This document shows positions 18,625 to 28,181 of a stretch of DNA of 46,503 nucleotides, piece by piece (positions within the stretch are counted from its first letter, which is position 1; the number at the start of each line of letters is the position of its first letter). A program made the position numbers and the translations under genes. The notes under the pieces are model-generated. The model saw only the letters and a list, made by a program, of their open reading frames with translations, was not told the DNA's origin and did not search any database. The stretch is from the NCBI GenBank assembly GCA_964532465.1, contig CAZHHX010000030.1, positions 1-46,503 of the forward strand, given 5' to 3'. Source of the stretch: JAPLKB01 sp964532465. GTDB taxonomy: Bacteria > Desulfobacterota > Syntrophorhabdia > Syntrophorhabdales > Syntrophorhabdaceae.

Positions 18625-19390
18625 GATAAGAGTTCTTTTCCTCGGTGATGTCATAGGTAAACCGGGTAGAAGGGCTGTTGAGACATTCATAAAAACCGTC
18701 AATGTAGATTTTAAAATTATAAATGGGGAAAATTTAGCAGGCGGTATCGGAATTACCCCGAGAGTTGCCTTGGAAATGCTTTCCTGTGGAATTGATTTAA
18801 TAACTACCGGAAACCATGTGTGGAAAAAGAAAGAAACAGCCTCTTTCCTGATGGAAGAGCAGCGTATCATCAGGCCCCTTAATTATCCGGAAGGAACCCC
18901 GGGCTTTGGCTATAAGATCATTAAAAAAAATGATAAAGAATTATGCGTAGCCAACGTTGAGGGAAGAGTTTTTATGAATACTCTTGATTGTCCTTTTCGG
19001 GCGATGAAAGATCTTGCTGAACGTTTTGGCAATGATATTCCAATAATTGTGGATTTTCATGCTGAAGCTACATCGGAAAAGGTTGCTTTGGGCTGGTATC
19101 TTGACGGGAAGGTTTCGGCAGTCATGGGAACTCATACTCACGTTCAGACAGCGGATGAGAGAATTCTACCGAACGGTACCGGATATATCACCGATGTCGG
19201 GATGACCGGCCCTGCAGATTCGGTAATTGGCATGGATAAGACTGCTGTTTTAAAAAGGTTTACAACTATGATGCCACATAAGTACGAAGTAGGCAAAGAA
19301 AACATTGAAGTTCAGGGTGTGATTCTGACGATAGACAGCATAACCGGAAAATGCTTGAGCATAGAGAGAATAAAGGAAAAAATCAGTTAA
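18614..19390 (+). CDS. ymdB: YmdB-family metallophosphoesterase (2',3'-cyclic nucleotide phosphodiesterase)
   Basis: 258 residues of the TIGR00282/DUF64 metallophosphoesterase family, whose Bacillus member hydrolyses 2',3'-cAMP. Metal-binding blocks are visible in order: FLGDVIGKPGR, INGEN, TGNHVW, VDFHAEATSEK and GTHTHVQTAD. The start is taken at ATG 18614, inside the end of rny. A TTG two codons earlier is less likely. Coupling to RNase Y is plausible because cyclic phosphates are RNA-cleavage products. That link is inference. Confidence 0.9.
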   Translation: MQNEIRVLFLGDVIGKPGRRAVETFIKTVNVDFKIINGENLAGGIGITPRVALEMLSCGIDLITTGNHVWKKKETASFLMEEQRIIRPLNYPEGTPGFGYKIIKKNDKELCVANVEGRVFMNTLDCPFRAMKDLAERFGNDIPIIVDFHAEATSEKVALGWYLDGKVSAVMGTHTHVQTADERILPNGTGYITDVGMTGPADSVIGMDKTAVLKRFTTMMPHKYEVGKENIEVQGVILTIDSITGKCLSIERIKEKIS

Positions 19391-19491
19391 AGAAAATTTA
19401 AAGTTAGTTCTTCAGGGACAGCACCACTGAACAGGGCGTTTTTTAAAACCCTCAGACGTTGAATACGAACAATGAATTCAGGCGGGCATAT

Positions 19492-20721
19492 ATGGACATA
19501 GAACGTGAGATCGAGATAATAAAACATGGCGCAGTTGATCTTATCAGCGAAAATGAGCTGAGAAACAAGCTTAAAAAAGCAAAATCTGAAAACAGGCCCT
19601 TACGGATTAAACTCGGACTTGACCCAACAGCCCCTGATTTGCATCTTGGTCATACAGTTGTTCTTCAGAAATTAAAACAATTTCAGGAACTTGGGCATAC
19701 GGCAATATTTCTCATCGGCGATTTCACCGGCATGATCGGAGACCCTACCGGAAGAATTGAAGCAAGGCCTCCATTAACTAAAGAAGAACTTCTTAAAAAT
19801 GCGGAGACTTATAAAGAACAGGTTTTTAAAATTCTTGATCCGGATAAAACAGAGATCAGGTTTAACAGCGAATGGATGGAGTCCATGACTGCTGCGGATA
19901 TGATAAGGCTTTGCGCGCAGTATACAATGGCTCGGATTATGGAGCGGGAGGATTTTAAGAACAGATATACAAATAACCTGCCTATAAGTATCCATGAATT
20001 TTTATATCCTTTGGTTCAGGGATATGATTCTGTCGCGTTGAAGGCTGATGTGGAGCTTGGCGGACATGACCAGATTTTTAACCTTTTTGTTGGAAGGGAT
20101 TTGCAGAAAGCCTATGGACAGGAGTCACAGGTAATCGTAACGGTCCCGCTGCTTGAGGGTACTGACGGCGTAAATAAAATGAGTAAAAGCTATGGAAACT
20201 ATGTTGGAATAGACGAGACTCCTGATATTATGTTCGGGAAACTTATGTCTATATCTGATGAATTGATGCTCAAATATTATATGCTTTTGAGCGATATAAA
20301 CGTGGATGAGTTCAGAATCCTGAATGAAGATGTTAAAAGTGGAAAAATTCATCCGAGAGACGCAAAAGTAAACTTTGCAAAGGAAATGATAAAAAGATTT
20401 CATGGAAGCAATGAGGCTGAAGCAGCCTATATGAATTTTGAAAAGATACATAAAGAAAAAGAAATACCTGATGATATTGAAACGGTTAAATTAAAAAAAG
20501 AAAATGATTCCATATGGATACCGAAACTACTTCTTGATATGGGTATGGTTACATCAACATCGGAAGGAAAACGCATGATCGGGCAGGGTGGTGTTGCTGT
20601 AACAGATGCCGGAAATATGACAAAAATAACATCTGAATCAATGGCTGTTGATAAAGCTGATGGAGAAATTTTTAAAGTTGGTAAGAGAAAATTCAAGAAA
20701 GTTGTTTTTGAAGATAAGTAG
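19492..20721 (+). CDS. tyrS: Tyrosyl-tRNA synthetase
   Basis: Class I synthetase charging tRNA-Tyr. 409 residues with the HIGH-type signature HLGH at 51-54, KMSKS at 229-233 (NKMSKSYGNYVG) and a C-terminal S4-like RNA-binding domain (SEGKRMIGQGGVAV). The KMSKS form and internal motifs place it with the TyrZ-like subgroup rather than the E. coli KFGKT type. ATG 19492 is preferred over the in-frame TTG at 19459 because aggcggg lies five bases upstream and the product then begins at the family's usual place. Confidence 0.95.
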   Translation: MDIEREIEIIKHGAVDLISENELRNKLKKAKSENRPLRIKLGLDPTAPDLHLGHTVVLQKLKQFQELGHTAIFLIGDFTGMIGDPTGRIEARPPLTKEELLKNAETYKEQVFKILDPDKTEIRFNSEWMESMTAADMIRLCAQYTMARIMEREDFKNRYTNNLPISIHEFLYPLVQGYDSVALKADVELGGHDQIFNLFVGRDLQKAYGQESQVIVTVPLLEGTDGVNKMSKSYGNYVGIDETPDIMFGKLMSISDELMLKYYMLLSDINVDEFRILNEDVKSGKIHPRDAKVNFAKEMIKRFHGSNEAEAAYMNFEKIHKEKEIPDDIETVKLKKENDSIWIPKLLLDMGMVTSTSEGKRMIGQGGVAVTDAGNMTKITSESMAVDKADGEIFKVGKRKFKKVVFEDK

Positions 20722-20723
20722 TC

Positions 20724-20753
20724 TTGACTTGACAAAAGAGGGTGTTTTATAGT
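20724..20753 (+). promoter_or_regulatory. Promoter of tRNA-Asn
   Basis: TTGACT (20724-20729), 18-nt spacer, TATAGT (20748-20753), about 16 bases before the tRNA. An overlapping perfect TTGACA at 20729-20734 would need a poorer -10 downstream. Starts just after the tyrS stop. Confidence 0.6.
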
Positions 20754-20769
20754 TTACTTAATACCGCAA

Positions 20770-20846
20770 TCCCCGGTAGCTCAATCGGCAGTAGCGTCTG
20801 GCTGTTAACCAGTAGGTTGCAGGTTCGAGTCCTGCCCGGGGAGCCA
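20770..20846 (+). tRNA. tRNA-Asn (GUU)
   Basis: Acceptor stem tccccgg (20770-20776) with ccgggga (20836-20842), discriminator G, encoded CCA (20844-20846). Anticodon GTT at 20804-20806 in loop ctgttaa, and T-loop ggttcgagtcc. If AspRS is non-discriminating, this tRNA may be charged through Asp-tRNA-Asn. Confidence 0.97.
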
Positions 20847-20884
20847 AAAAATACCTGCAAAAAATTTTGCCGGTTTAAAATATC

Positions 20885-20924
20885 AAGGATCTATGGAAGA
20901 AAAATCCATCAGATCCTTTTTTTT
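20885..20924 (+). terminator. Rho-independent terminator after tRNA-Asn
   Basis: Long stem aaggatct-atgga / tccat-c-agatcctt around an agaaaaa loop, followed by eight T (20917-20924). It separates the rightward tRNA from the convergent pilB gene ending at 20929. Confidence 0.9.
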
Positions 20925-20928
20925 ATCT

Positions 20929-22659
20929 TTAAATCCCTCTTATTATTCTGGCCGTTTCTTCAATAGTGGTTGCGCCGTCAAAGAGTTTCTTCAGTGCGTT
21001 TTCACGGAGAGTAACCATGCCGTTCTTTATAGCCGCTTCTTGTATTTCATTAGAAGCAGCTTTGTTTTTTGTCAGTTCACGTATCTCGTCGTTTATCTGC
21101 ATAATTTCAAAAACAGCCGTTCTGCCGAAATAGCCGGTTCCACGGCACTCCAGACAACCTTCCCCTTTTTGCAATATAACGCTCTTTTTATTGTTCAAAT
21201 TAAGACCTAATTCTTTATTCAAATCTTCTTCTTTCATTTCAAATGATTTTTTACAATGCGGACATATTTTGCGTACAAGACGCTGCGCCACGACACCTAT
21301 TAAAGTTGAAGCAATTAAAAAAGGCTGCCCGCCCATATCGATAAGGCGTGTAATTGCCGTAGGGGCATCATTGGTGTGCAGTGTACTCAGGACAAGATGT
21401 CCGGTAAGCGCTGCCTGGATTGCGTTTTGGACTGTTTCTGTGTCGCGGATTTCGCCGACCATAATAATATCAGGGTCTTGTCGCAGCATTGTCCGCAAAA
21501 CCTTGCCGAAAGTCAGATCAATCTGAGGGTTGACGGCAACCTGATTAAACATCTCATGGACAAGTTCAATCGGGTCTTCAATAGTGCATATATTCAGCTC
21601 TGTACTGCTTATTTGATTTAAAGCGGAATACAAAGTCGTTGTTTTGCCGCTTCCGGTAGGCCCTGTTACGAGAATTATTCCATAGGGATGATGTATAAAA
21701 TCGTTGAATAATGTTAAATCCTTTTGCGAGAAACCTAATGCTTCTATGTCCTGAAGGAGAATATCCGGGTCGAATATTCTCAGCACTACTTTCTCTCCAA
21801 AAGCCGTAGATACAGTGGAAATACGAAGCTCTATCTCCTGTTCCTTGTGAATGATCTTTATTCTGCCGTCCTGAGGGCGGCGTTTTTCAGCAATGTTCAT
21901 ACTTGCCATTGTTTTAATACGGGAAACAATGGCGTTGTAAACCACTTTTTTCAGTACGTATACATTATGGAGAATCCCGTCGATCCTGAAACGAACGATA
22001 CTGATATCCCTTTTCGGCTCAAGATGGATGTCGCTTGCTCTTTGTTCAAATGCGTAGTAAAAAAGGTTATTTACCGATTGAACAATAGGCTTGGATGCAG
22101 GGTCCTGAGCGCCTGAAATGTGCAGACCTTTATGCAGGCGTTCTAAATTTCCCAGGTCTACAGCGCTTATTTTTCCATGAAGAATCATTTCCTGTTCGGC
22201 AGCAGATAAAGAATCCATGAGACCGTAAGTCATATTAAAAACATTGTTCATATTCTGTTTTGTGCAGATAACTATTTCTATTTTTAACCCTGTCATTTTC
22301 GAAATATCGTCAAAGGGATAATGCAAAAAGGGGTTTGAAATGGCAAGAGTCATCGTTTCGTCATGTTTTTTTATGGGGATTAATCCATAGGCTTTGGCAA
22401 ACTTACCGGATATCATTTCTGTAATTTCACGGGAATCGAGGTGCAAGGGGTCGATTTTAACAAATTCAATCCCCATATAGTCTGCCAATGCTTTTAAAAA
22501 AACATCCTCCGGCAGAATGCGCATATCTAATATTGTATCCTCTATTGTTTTTTTGGAAGAGGCGCTGTCTTGCTCGATTTCAATAACCTGCTTCTCAGAG
22601 ATAAGGTTTTTCTTCAATAAAATGCCGTATAAATCTTTTCTATTAATGTTTTTCAACAT
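20929..22659 (-). CDS. pilB: Type IV pilus assembly / secretion ATPase PilB (GspE family)
   Basis: Cytoplasmic hexameric ATPase that powers pilus extension. 576 residues: an N-terminal T2SSE_N-type domain (about 1-150) and a C-terminal ATPase. Walker A GPTGSGKTT lies at 333-341, the Asp box near 361 (EDPIEL), Walker B around 395-406 (DPDIIMVGEIRD), and the His box at 424-431 (LSTLHTND). The tetracysteine zinc site is Cys 466, 469, 502 and 505, typical of PilB/GspE. It stands alone on the minus strand, divergent from the prepilin peptidase-PilY1-minor pilin operon, which favours PilB over GspE. No pilC or pilT lies in the window. Confidence 0.92.
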   Translation of the reverse strand: MLKNINRKDLYGILLKKNLISEKQVIEIEQDSASSKKTIEDTILDMRILPEDVFLKALADYMGIEFVKIDPLHLDSREITEMISGKFAKAYGLIPIKKHDETMTLAISNPFLHYPFDDISKMTGLKIEIVICTKQNMNNVFNMTYGLMDSLSAAEQEMILHGKISAVDLGNLERLHKGLHISGAQDPASKPIVQSVNNLFYYAFEQRASDIHLEPKRDISIVRFRIDGILHNVYVLKKVVYNAIVSRIKTMASMNIAEKRRPQDGRIKIIHKEQEIELRISTVSTAFGEKVVLRIFDPDILLQDIEALGFSQKDLTLFNDFIHHPYGIILVTGPTGSGKTTTLYSALNQISSTELNICTIEDPIELVHEMFNQVAVNPQIDLTFGKVLRTMLRQDPDIIMVGEIRDTETVQNAIQAALTGHLVLSTLHTNDAPTAITRLIDMGGQPFLIASTLIGVVAQRLVRKICPHCKKSFEMKEEDLNKELGLNLNNKKSVILQKGEGCLECRGTGYFGRTAVFEIMQINDEIRELTKNKAASNEIQEAAIKNGMVTLRENALKKLFDGATTIEETARIIRGI

Positions 22660-22882
22660 AGTATAAGCGCCTTTACATTACAGGGTGTTCCGTACCTGCC
22701 AATGGTTTGCATATAAGTGGCCGTCGACGGTCTTTTACAAATTCTCCAAAGGATAACATAAAATAATTTTAAATGTAAGATTGTGTACAATATCTTGAAA
22801 AGTTCCTTTCTGTTTAAAAGTAGACTCATTTTAAAAGTATGTTTTCATAATATTTATCCTTCGAAACATTGAAACAACGGAA

Positions 22883-22897
22883 ACGCTTGATAAGCGT
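22883..22897 (+). promoter_or_regulatory. 15-bp palindrome upstream of pilD promoter
   Basis: acgctt-gat-aagcgt, perfect six-base arms, with its end 11 bases before the -35 box at 22909. The position suits an activator site. No regulator is identified in the window. Confidence 0.45.
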
Positions 22898-22908
22898 GAT
22901 TAATGTCA

Positions 22909-22937
22909 TTGACAAGAAAATGTATTGAGACTATAAA
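22909..22937 (+). promoter_or_regulatory. Strong sigma-70-type promoter of the pilD-pilY1 operon
   Basis: TTGACA (22909-22914), 17-nt spacer, TATAAA (22932-22937). It lies inside a longer open frame that could start near 22903, so the real pilD start must be further downstream, at ATG 22963. Confidence 0.75.
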
Positions 22938-22962
22938 ATATAAAGTATTAGAAAGGTCAATA

Positions 22963-23739
22963 ATGAATATAATAAACGTTCTTGTAACTGTTTTCGGTTC
23001 CTTTATCGGCAGTTTTCTTAATGTGTGCATTTACAGACTTCCAAGAAACAAGTCAATAATTTTGCCAAATTCATTCTGTCCTTCCTGTGAAAAAACGATA
23101 AAATTTTACGACAATATTCCGATAATAAGCTATCTGTTGTTAAAAGGTAAATGCAGGCACTGCGGCGCTCATATATCAATAAGATATCCCCTTGTGGAAA
23201 TGGGAACTGCCTTTCTTTTTTATCTGCTTTATAAAAAATGCGGTCTTTCCTTTGAATTCTTTGTTCATATAATTTTTGTCTCGCTGCTTATTGCAATATC
23301 CTTCATAGATCTTGATTTTAAGGCTATTCCCGATGTTTTAAGTATAGGGGGGCTGATTACCGGCCTTGTTCTGGGTTTTTTCAGAAAACCCCTTTTCTTT
23401 TATCAGGATTCGCTTTACGGAATCTTAACAGGCGGAGGCATTCTTTTTGCCGTTGCTCTTACATGCCGGTTTTTTATGAAAAGAGACGCTATGGGCGTTG
23501 GCGATATAAAGCTCCTTGGAATGATAGGCGCTTTCTGCGGGACAAAGGGGGCAATTTTCAGCCTTATTTCCGGTTCATTCTTAGGAGCTCTGTTTGGAAT
23601 ACCTTTGATGCTGATAAAAGGCAAAGACACTAAATACGAAATCCCTTTCGGACCCTTTCTCTCTCTCAGTGCCTTGATATTCCTGTTCTACGGAGAGAGG
23701 TTTATATATGGATTTCTCAATATTATTATGAGAAAATAA
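22963..23739 (+). CDS. pilD: Type IV prepilin peptidase (copy 1)
   Basis: Inner-membrane aspartic protease that cleaves prepilin leaders at Gly|Phe and N-methylates the new N-terminus. 258 residues. The N-terminal methylase-type domain carries zinc cysteines 39, 42, 64 and 67 (CPSC, CRHC), followed by several hydrophobic segments. The catalytic aspartates are Asp 116 (FIDLDFKAIPD) and Asp 181 (GVGDIKLLG). ATG 22963 has an AAAGG about ten bases upstream. It is closely related to the second copy at 35452. The minor pilins downstream have leaders it should cut. Confidence 0.93.
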   Translation: MNIINVLVTVFGSFIGSFLNVCIYRLPRNKSIILPNSFCPSCEKTIKFYDNIPIISYLLLKGKCRHCGAHISIRYPLVEMGTAFLFYLLYKKCGLSFEFFVHIIFVSLLIAISFIDLDFKAIPDVLSIGGLITGLVLGFFRKPLFFYQDSLYGILTGGGILFAVALTCRFFMKRDAMGVGDIKLLGMIGAFCGTKGAIFSLISGSFLGALFGIPLMLIKGKDTKYEIPFGPFLSLSALIFLFYGERFIYGFLNIIMRK

Positions 23740-23853
23740 AATGAAACAAGCGGAAGATATAGGACATTATTTGTTTTATCTATACAAGGATAGGTTGTAT
23801 ATGAATTTGTCGGGATTATATATAAAAGATAATAAAAGGCGGTGATGTTTTAT

Positions 23854-26800
23854 ATGAAAAAAATAGTCATATTTATCCTGTTTTTTTGTTACAGCCTTGT
23901 CAATGTTACATATGCGGCTATGACTGACTATTGTATTATGCCTTCTTTTAATACAACGACAACAAAGCCGAACATACTGATTCTTATGGATTATTCCGGC
24001 AGCATGCAGTTCCCGGCTTATATAACATGTGATTACGACTGGGATATTTATGACGGCCGTGTTGTTAATTGTCAGACGCCAAGCTCGTCCTCAACAGACA
24101 ATTACAGCACAACGAAGACTTATTACGGATATTTTGATAACACAAAATACTACCAGTATTCATCAAGCAAGTTTCAGGTCAATACAGCCTGTACCAACAC
24201 CGACAAGATCGGAAACAGCAATACATGTGTATCCGGCAATCTTTTAAACTGGATCACCTCTACAAGAATTGATGTTTCAAGAAAGGTATTGACCGGCGGC
24301 AGAACAAATACCGGCAGCTCCGATATTTATCAAAGCGAAGGAGCAAGAGTAGTGTACACGGATACGGGCATAAACTGTAAATTTACTATTACTACTACAA
24401 GCACTTCAGGCTCCGGAGCTACCAAGGCAAGAACGCTTGCGATCGCTAACCGGGACAGCACTCACGCATGTCCTCTGGGCACCCTGAGTGCCAGTGATAT
24501 TGATATACAGCCGGTGGACCCCAGTACAGACAAAGGAATAATTCAGGATTTTTCCGACAAAGCCACTTTTGAATTTATGATGTTTAATTCTGATGATCGG
24601 GGCAAACTGCTTTCCGCGAAAGATGCAACGCAAAGTTCCATGATTTCGGCGATAACCAATGAACAGCCGTACAACGGCACCCCTACCGGTGAGGGACTAT
24701 GGGAAGCCTATGATTTCTTTAAACAGAGCAATGACCATAGTTATTGTGATAACACAAGCGATATCAACGCCGGCAGCGGCGTAAAAGACCCTTATTATGA
24801 TGGCACCGGCTCCAGCAACAATGCTATTCCCTGCAGGAAATGTTTTGTTCTGCTTATATCAGACGGCGCCTGGAATGGCAGTGTTGATCCTCTAACACCC
24901 GCAAAAACGATGCGTACAACAGATATGAGAACCCTTACCGGAACACAGAACGTTATTACGTATGTAGTCTATGCCTTCGGAGACAAGGACCCTGATGTAA
25001 AACTTCAGGGACGGCAGGCCATGATAACGACAGCTATTTTCGGAGGTTTTGAGGACAGTGATTCAAATTCATGGCCTTACCCATTCACAGGTTATCCTAC
25101 TGACAGCAGAACAGTAACCTATCCGCGGACCCAATGCGACCCGGCGAATACATGGAACTCTACTTGTAAGGAATGGGATAAAAACAAAACCGGTCTGCCC
25201 TACAATTTTTTTGAGGCTGACGATGGTGATGCAATGCAAACAGCATTGCTGAACGCGTTAAACGACATGCTGCGCCGGGCATCATCAGGGACTGCGGCAT
25301 CGGTACTTGCTTCAAGCGAGGGAAGCGGCGCGAATCTTTTGCAGGCGGTTTATTATCCGAAAAGGCTCTTTACCGACACTGAAATAGAGTGGACAGGAGA
25401 AATCCAGAATCTCTGGTACTATATTGACCCTTTCCTTCAGAGCACATCAATAAGGGAAGACACGAACGTTGCAGGCACAAGCGGCGCCAAGATACTCAAT
25501 ACTGTAGATGATTATGTAATAAAATTTTTCTTCGACACTGCCGACAACAAAACAAAAGCTCAAAGGTATTCCACTGCCACCGATGGTTCAACGGAAACTT
25601 ATGTCGATACGGTAAGCCTTGAGGATATAAAAAGCCTCTGGGAGGCCGGAACACTACTATTCCAAAGAAATCTTACGACTTCGCCCAGAACTATATATAC
25701 AACTACAAATGGGAGCTCCTTTTTAACGAATAATTTTTCAACTACAAATGAAACAACTTTAAGGTCGTATTTGCAGGCTACAAATGCAACTGAAGGTTTG
25801 AAAATAATCAACTTTGTCCACGGAACTGATCAGACAGGATATCGAAACAGAACAGTGACTATAGGAAGCACTACCGGGGTATGGAAACTGGGAGATATTG
25901 TAGATTCAACTCCACGCCTTCAATCTTCAATACCGGCAAACACCTACCACCTGAAAGCGCCGGATGGCTATCTGGACACCACCTATCTCGAATATATCCA
26001 GGACAGCGCGTATCTGAGCAGAGGTATGGTGTATGCCGGCGCGAATGACGGGATGCTCCATGCCTTTAAGCTGGGCACACTGGAACAAACCTGGACCAGC
26101 CCTACGCAGGGCGCATATGATAAAGCCAGGCTGACCGGCAGTGATCTTGGAACGGAATCCTGGGCTTTTATACCCAAAAATTCTCTGCCGTACCTTAAAT
26201 ATACTGCTGATACAAGCTACTGCCACCTGTATTTTGTTGACATGCCTCCATTAGTGATTGATACAAGCGTTCCCACAGGGACAGGAACCGATACCACAAC
26301 CGCGACAAAAACAAAAAGCAGTTGGAAGACAATTGTTATTGGGGGAATGGGGTTGGGAGGCGCGAATAAAATATCAACCGATTCCTGCACAATCAATACA
26401 ACAAGCGGTACCTGTGTTAAAACCCCGACTACAGATCCTGCCGATTCAACAAAGGGTTTGGGATATTCTTCCTATTTTGCCCTTAACGTTACCGACCCGG
26501 CCACCCCTTCTCTTTTGTGGGAGTTTTCGAACCCTGACCTCGGTTTTTCCACTTCCGGCCCTGTGATTATACGGATTGGTGATATGGATAAAAACGGAAA
26601 GTGGTTCGCCGTCTTTGCGTCAGGCCCCACAGGCCCTATTTATACGACAAAACAACAGTTTTTGGGCACTTCGAATCAAAACCTTAAATTATTTGTCCTT
26701 GATCTGTATACCGGTTCTCTTCTCAGAACAATCGATACAAGCATCACGAATGCCTTTGGCGGTTCTCTCTATAATGCGGCTATTGATACGGAAAAAGGAG

Positions 26801-27651
26801 ATGTTCTGGCAACAGGCAGATATAGCGATAATGTATTCTATCTCGGATACACGGAGAAAAACACGGCAACATCCACCTGGACAAAGGGAGGTGTTTTGCG
26901 CGTTATCACAAAGGAAGACCCGGACCCTGCCAACTGGGTTGTAAGTACTGTTGTTAATAATATAGGCCCTGTTACGAGCGCTGTTTCAAAACTTCAGGAT
27001 AGAAAGAACAGCAAATTATGGCTTTATTTCGGTTCAGGCAGATTTTTTTACAGGTATGATGATACTGTAGACGATAAAATGAATCAGAGGGTTCTTTACG
27101 GGGTAATGGAACCCTGCTATAATACGGCTACCGGACCTACCAATAGCATTCACAACACCTGTACAACCTCTTTAAGTTCAGGGGATTTTGATGATCAGAC
27201 CACGTCCCCAAGCGCGACTCTGGTTTCCGGGTCAACTGGCTGGTATGTTAATCTTACCGGATCAACGACAAGCGCCGGGGTTGTCACCACAACAGAATCA
27301 GAAGCTGTTAACGCCGCGGAAAGGGTTATTACAGACCCTCTTGCCGTTTTTTCCGGATATGTTTTCTTCACAACCTATGCGCCCTCAACGGATATATGCT
27401 CCTTAGGCGGCAGCACATATATCTGGTGTACGAATTATAATACAGGAGGGGCATGTGTAGGGCTGGGAGGAAAAGCGATTATGCAGGTTTCTACCGGAGC
27501 GATCCAGGAATTGTCTTTATCATCGGTTTTTTCAGAAAAAGAGTTCAGACGTTCCGTTGCGATTTCCGGTATGCCTCCAAAGGGACAGGGATTGTCCGTT
27601 CTCATCGGCCCGCGGCCTTTAAGAAAAATATTGCATATAAGGGAAAAATGA
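23854..27651 (+). CDS. pilY1: PilY1-like tip adhesin
   Basis: Large exported pilus-tip protein, 1,265 residues, of the PilC/PilY1 family. Signal peptide 1-21 (ending TYA|AM). An N-terminal von Willebrand A-like domain has MIDAS residues D46, S48 and S50 in LMDYSGSM and a later LLISDGAWNG. The C-terminal half is the PilC beta-propeller (YAGANDGMLHAFKLG; GDMDKNGKWFAVFASG). The region between is rich in Thr/Ser. ATG 23854 is chosen as the best distance (11 bases) from ggcgg. An ATG at 23845 is possible. It ends in a 4-bp ATGA overlap with the first minor pilin, showing tight coupling. It probably primes pilus assembly with the minor pilins and mediates adhesion. Confidence 0.9.
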   Translation: MKKIVIFILFFCYSLVNVTYAAMTDYCIMPSFNTTTTKPNILILMDYSGSMQFPAYITCDYDWDIYDGRVVNCQTPSSSSTDNYSTTKTYYGYFDNTKYYQYSSSKFQVNTACTNTDKIGNSNTCVSGNLLNWITSTRIDVSRKVLTGGRTNTGSSDIYQSEGARVVYTDTGINCKFTITTTSTSGSGATKARTLAIANRDSTHACPLGTLSASDIDIQPVDPSTDKGIIQDFSDKATFEFMMFNSDDRGKLLSAKDATQSSMISAITNEQPYNGTPTGEGLWEAYDFFKQSNDHSYCDNTSDINAGSGVKDPYYDGTGSSNNAIPCRKCFVLLISDGAWNGSVDPLTPAKTMRTTDMRTLTGTQNVITYVVYAFGDKDPDVKLQGRQAMITTAIFGGFEDSDSNSWPYPFTGYPTDSRTVTYPRTQCDPANTWNSTCKEWDKNKTGLPYNFFEADDGDAMQTALLNALNDMLRRASSGTAASVLASSEGSGANLLQAVYYPKRLFTDTEIEWTGEIQNLWYYIDPFLQSTSIREDTNVAGTSGAKILNTVDDYVIKFFFDTADNKTKAQRYSTATDGSTETYVDTVSLEDIKSLWEAGTLLFQRNLTTSPRTIYTTTNGSSFLTNNFSTTNETTLRSYLQATNATEGLKIINFVHGTDQTGYRNRTVTIGSTTGVWKLGDIVDSTPRLQSSIPANTYHLKAPDGYLDTTYLEYIQDSAYLSRGMVYAGANDGMLHAFKLGTLEQTWTSPTQGAYDKARLTGSDLGTESWAFIPKNSLPYLKYTADTSYCHLYFVDMPPLVIDTSVPTGTGTDTTTATKTKSSWKTIVIGGMGLGGANKISTDSCTINTTSGTCVKTPTTDPADSTKGLGYSSYFALNVTDPATPSLLWEFSNPDLGFSTSGPVIIRIGDMDKNGKWFAVFASGPTGPIYTTKQQFLGTSNQNLKLFVLDLYTGSLLRTIDTSITNAFGGSLYNAAIDTEKGDVLATGRYSDNVFYLGYTEKNTATSTWTKGGVLRVITKEDPDPANWVVSTVVNNIGPVTSAVSKLQDRKNSKLWLYFGSGRFFYRYDDTVDDKMNQRVLYGVMEPCYNTATGPTNSIHNTCTTSLSSGDFDDQTTSPSATLVSGSTGWYVNLTGSTTSAGVVTTTESEAVNAAERVITDPLAVFSGYVFFTTYAPSTDICSLGGSTYIWCTNYNTGGACVGLGGKAIMQVSTGAIQELSLSSVFSEKEFRRSVAISGMPPKGQGLSVLIGPRPLRKILHIREK

Positions 27652-28181
27652 AACAAAAGGGATTTTCATTGGTTGAAGTGCTGGTGGTCATAGCTATAGC
27701 CGGTATTCTGGCAGGACTCAGCGTAGCGAATTTTTCCGGATTAACGAAGAAATATAATGTAGATAATGAAGTAAGGATGATATATTCGGACTTGTCAAAT
27801 GTAAGAATTATGGCGATGAATAAAAACAGAACGCACTTTGTAGTCCTTTCTTCATTCGGTTATATCGGCTATGATGATAACAGCCCTGCTCCTGATGGAG
27901 ATGGAACGCTTACGGTAGGGTCAGATACCGTTGTCATGGCAAGCAACAGAATGTTAAATCTTGGTACACAGAAGACTAAGGATTTTTATTCAATAGCCTG
28001 GAATGGAACTAATCCGATATCCTTCAATTCCAGAGGCATTTGCACAACGCCCGGTACGATTTGTGTATATTCAACGGTCCAGCCTCTTTATGACTGCGTA
28101 TCGATTGCGGCTACAAGGATAAGGCTGGGAAAATTATTAGTCCAGGGGAGTTGCAGTGCAACTAACTGTCAAATTAAATAA
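27648..28181 (+). CDS. fimT: Minor pseudopilin, FimT/GspH-like
   Basis: 177 residues. Very short leader MKQKG followed by the mature FSLVEVLVVIAIAGILAGLS, a class III signal with Glu at +5 and a hydrophobic helix. The C-terminal part holds Cys pairs likely to form disulfides in the periplasm. The ATG overlaps the pilY1 stop. A much longer open frame extends upstream but lies inside pilY1 and lacks the leader. Assigned to FimT/GspH by position and the DLSNVRIMAMNKN-type helix. Confidence 0.82.
   Translation: MKQKGFSLVEVLVVIAIAGILAGLSVANFSGLTKKYNVDNEVRMIYSDLSNVRIMAMNKNRTHFVVLSSFGYIGYDDNSPAPDGDGTLTVGSDTVVMASNRMLNLGTQKTKDFYSIAWNGTNPISFNSRGICTTPGTICVYSTVQPLYDCVSIAATRIRLGKLLVQGSCSATNCQIK

Larger units (their letters stand above)
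22660..22962. other. Divergent regulatory region between pilB and pilD
   Basis: 303 bases carrying control sequences for both directions. On the plus strand are a strong pilD promoter and a palindrome upstream of it. On the minus side a 10-bp perfect palindrome ccgtcgacgg (22721-22730) lies between TTGTAA- and TTATAT-like boxes that could serve pilB. I looked for a cyclic-di-GMP riboswitch and found only a short GCAAACCA match, not enough to call one. Confidence 0.5.

Noticed and set aside
22660..22760. Cyclic-di-GMP (GEMM) riboswitch upstream of pilB
   Set aside because: Only GCAAACCA is matched. The GGACGCAAAGCC and CCGGGUUGCCG-type parts are missing.
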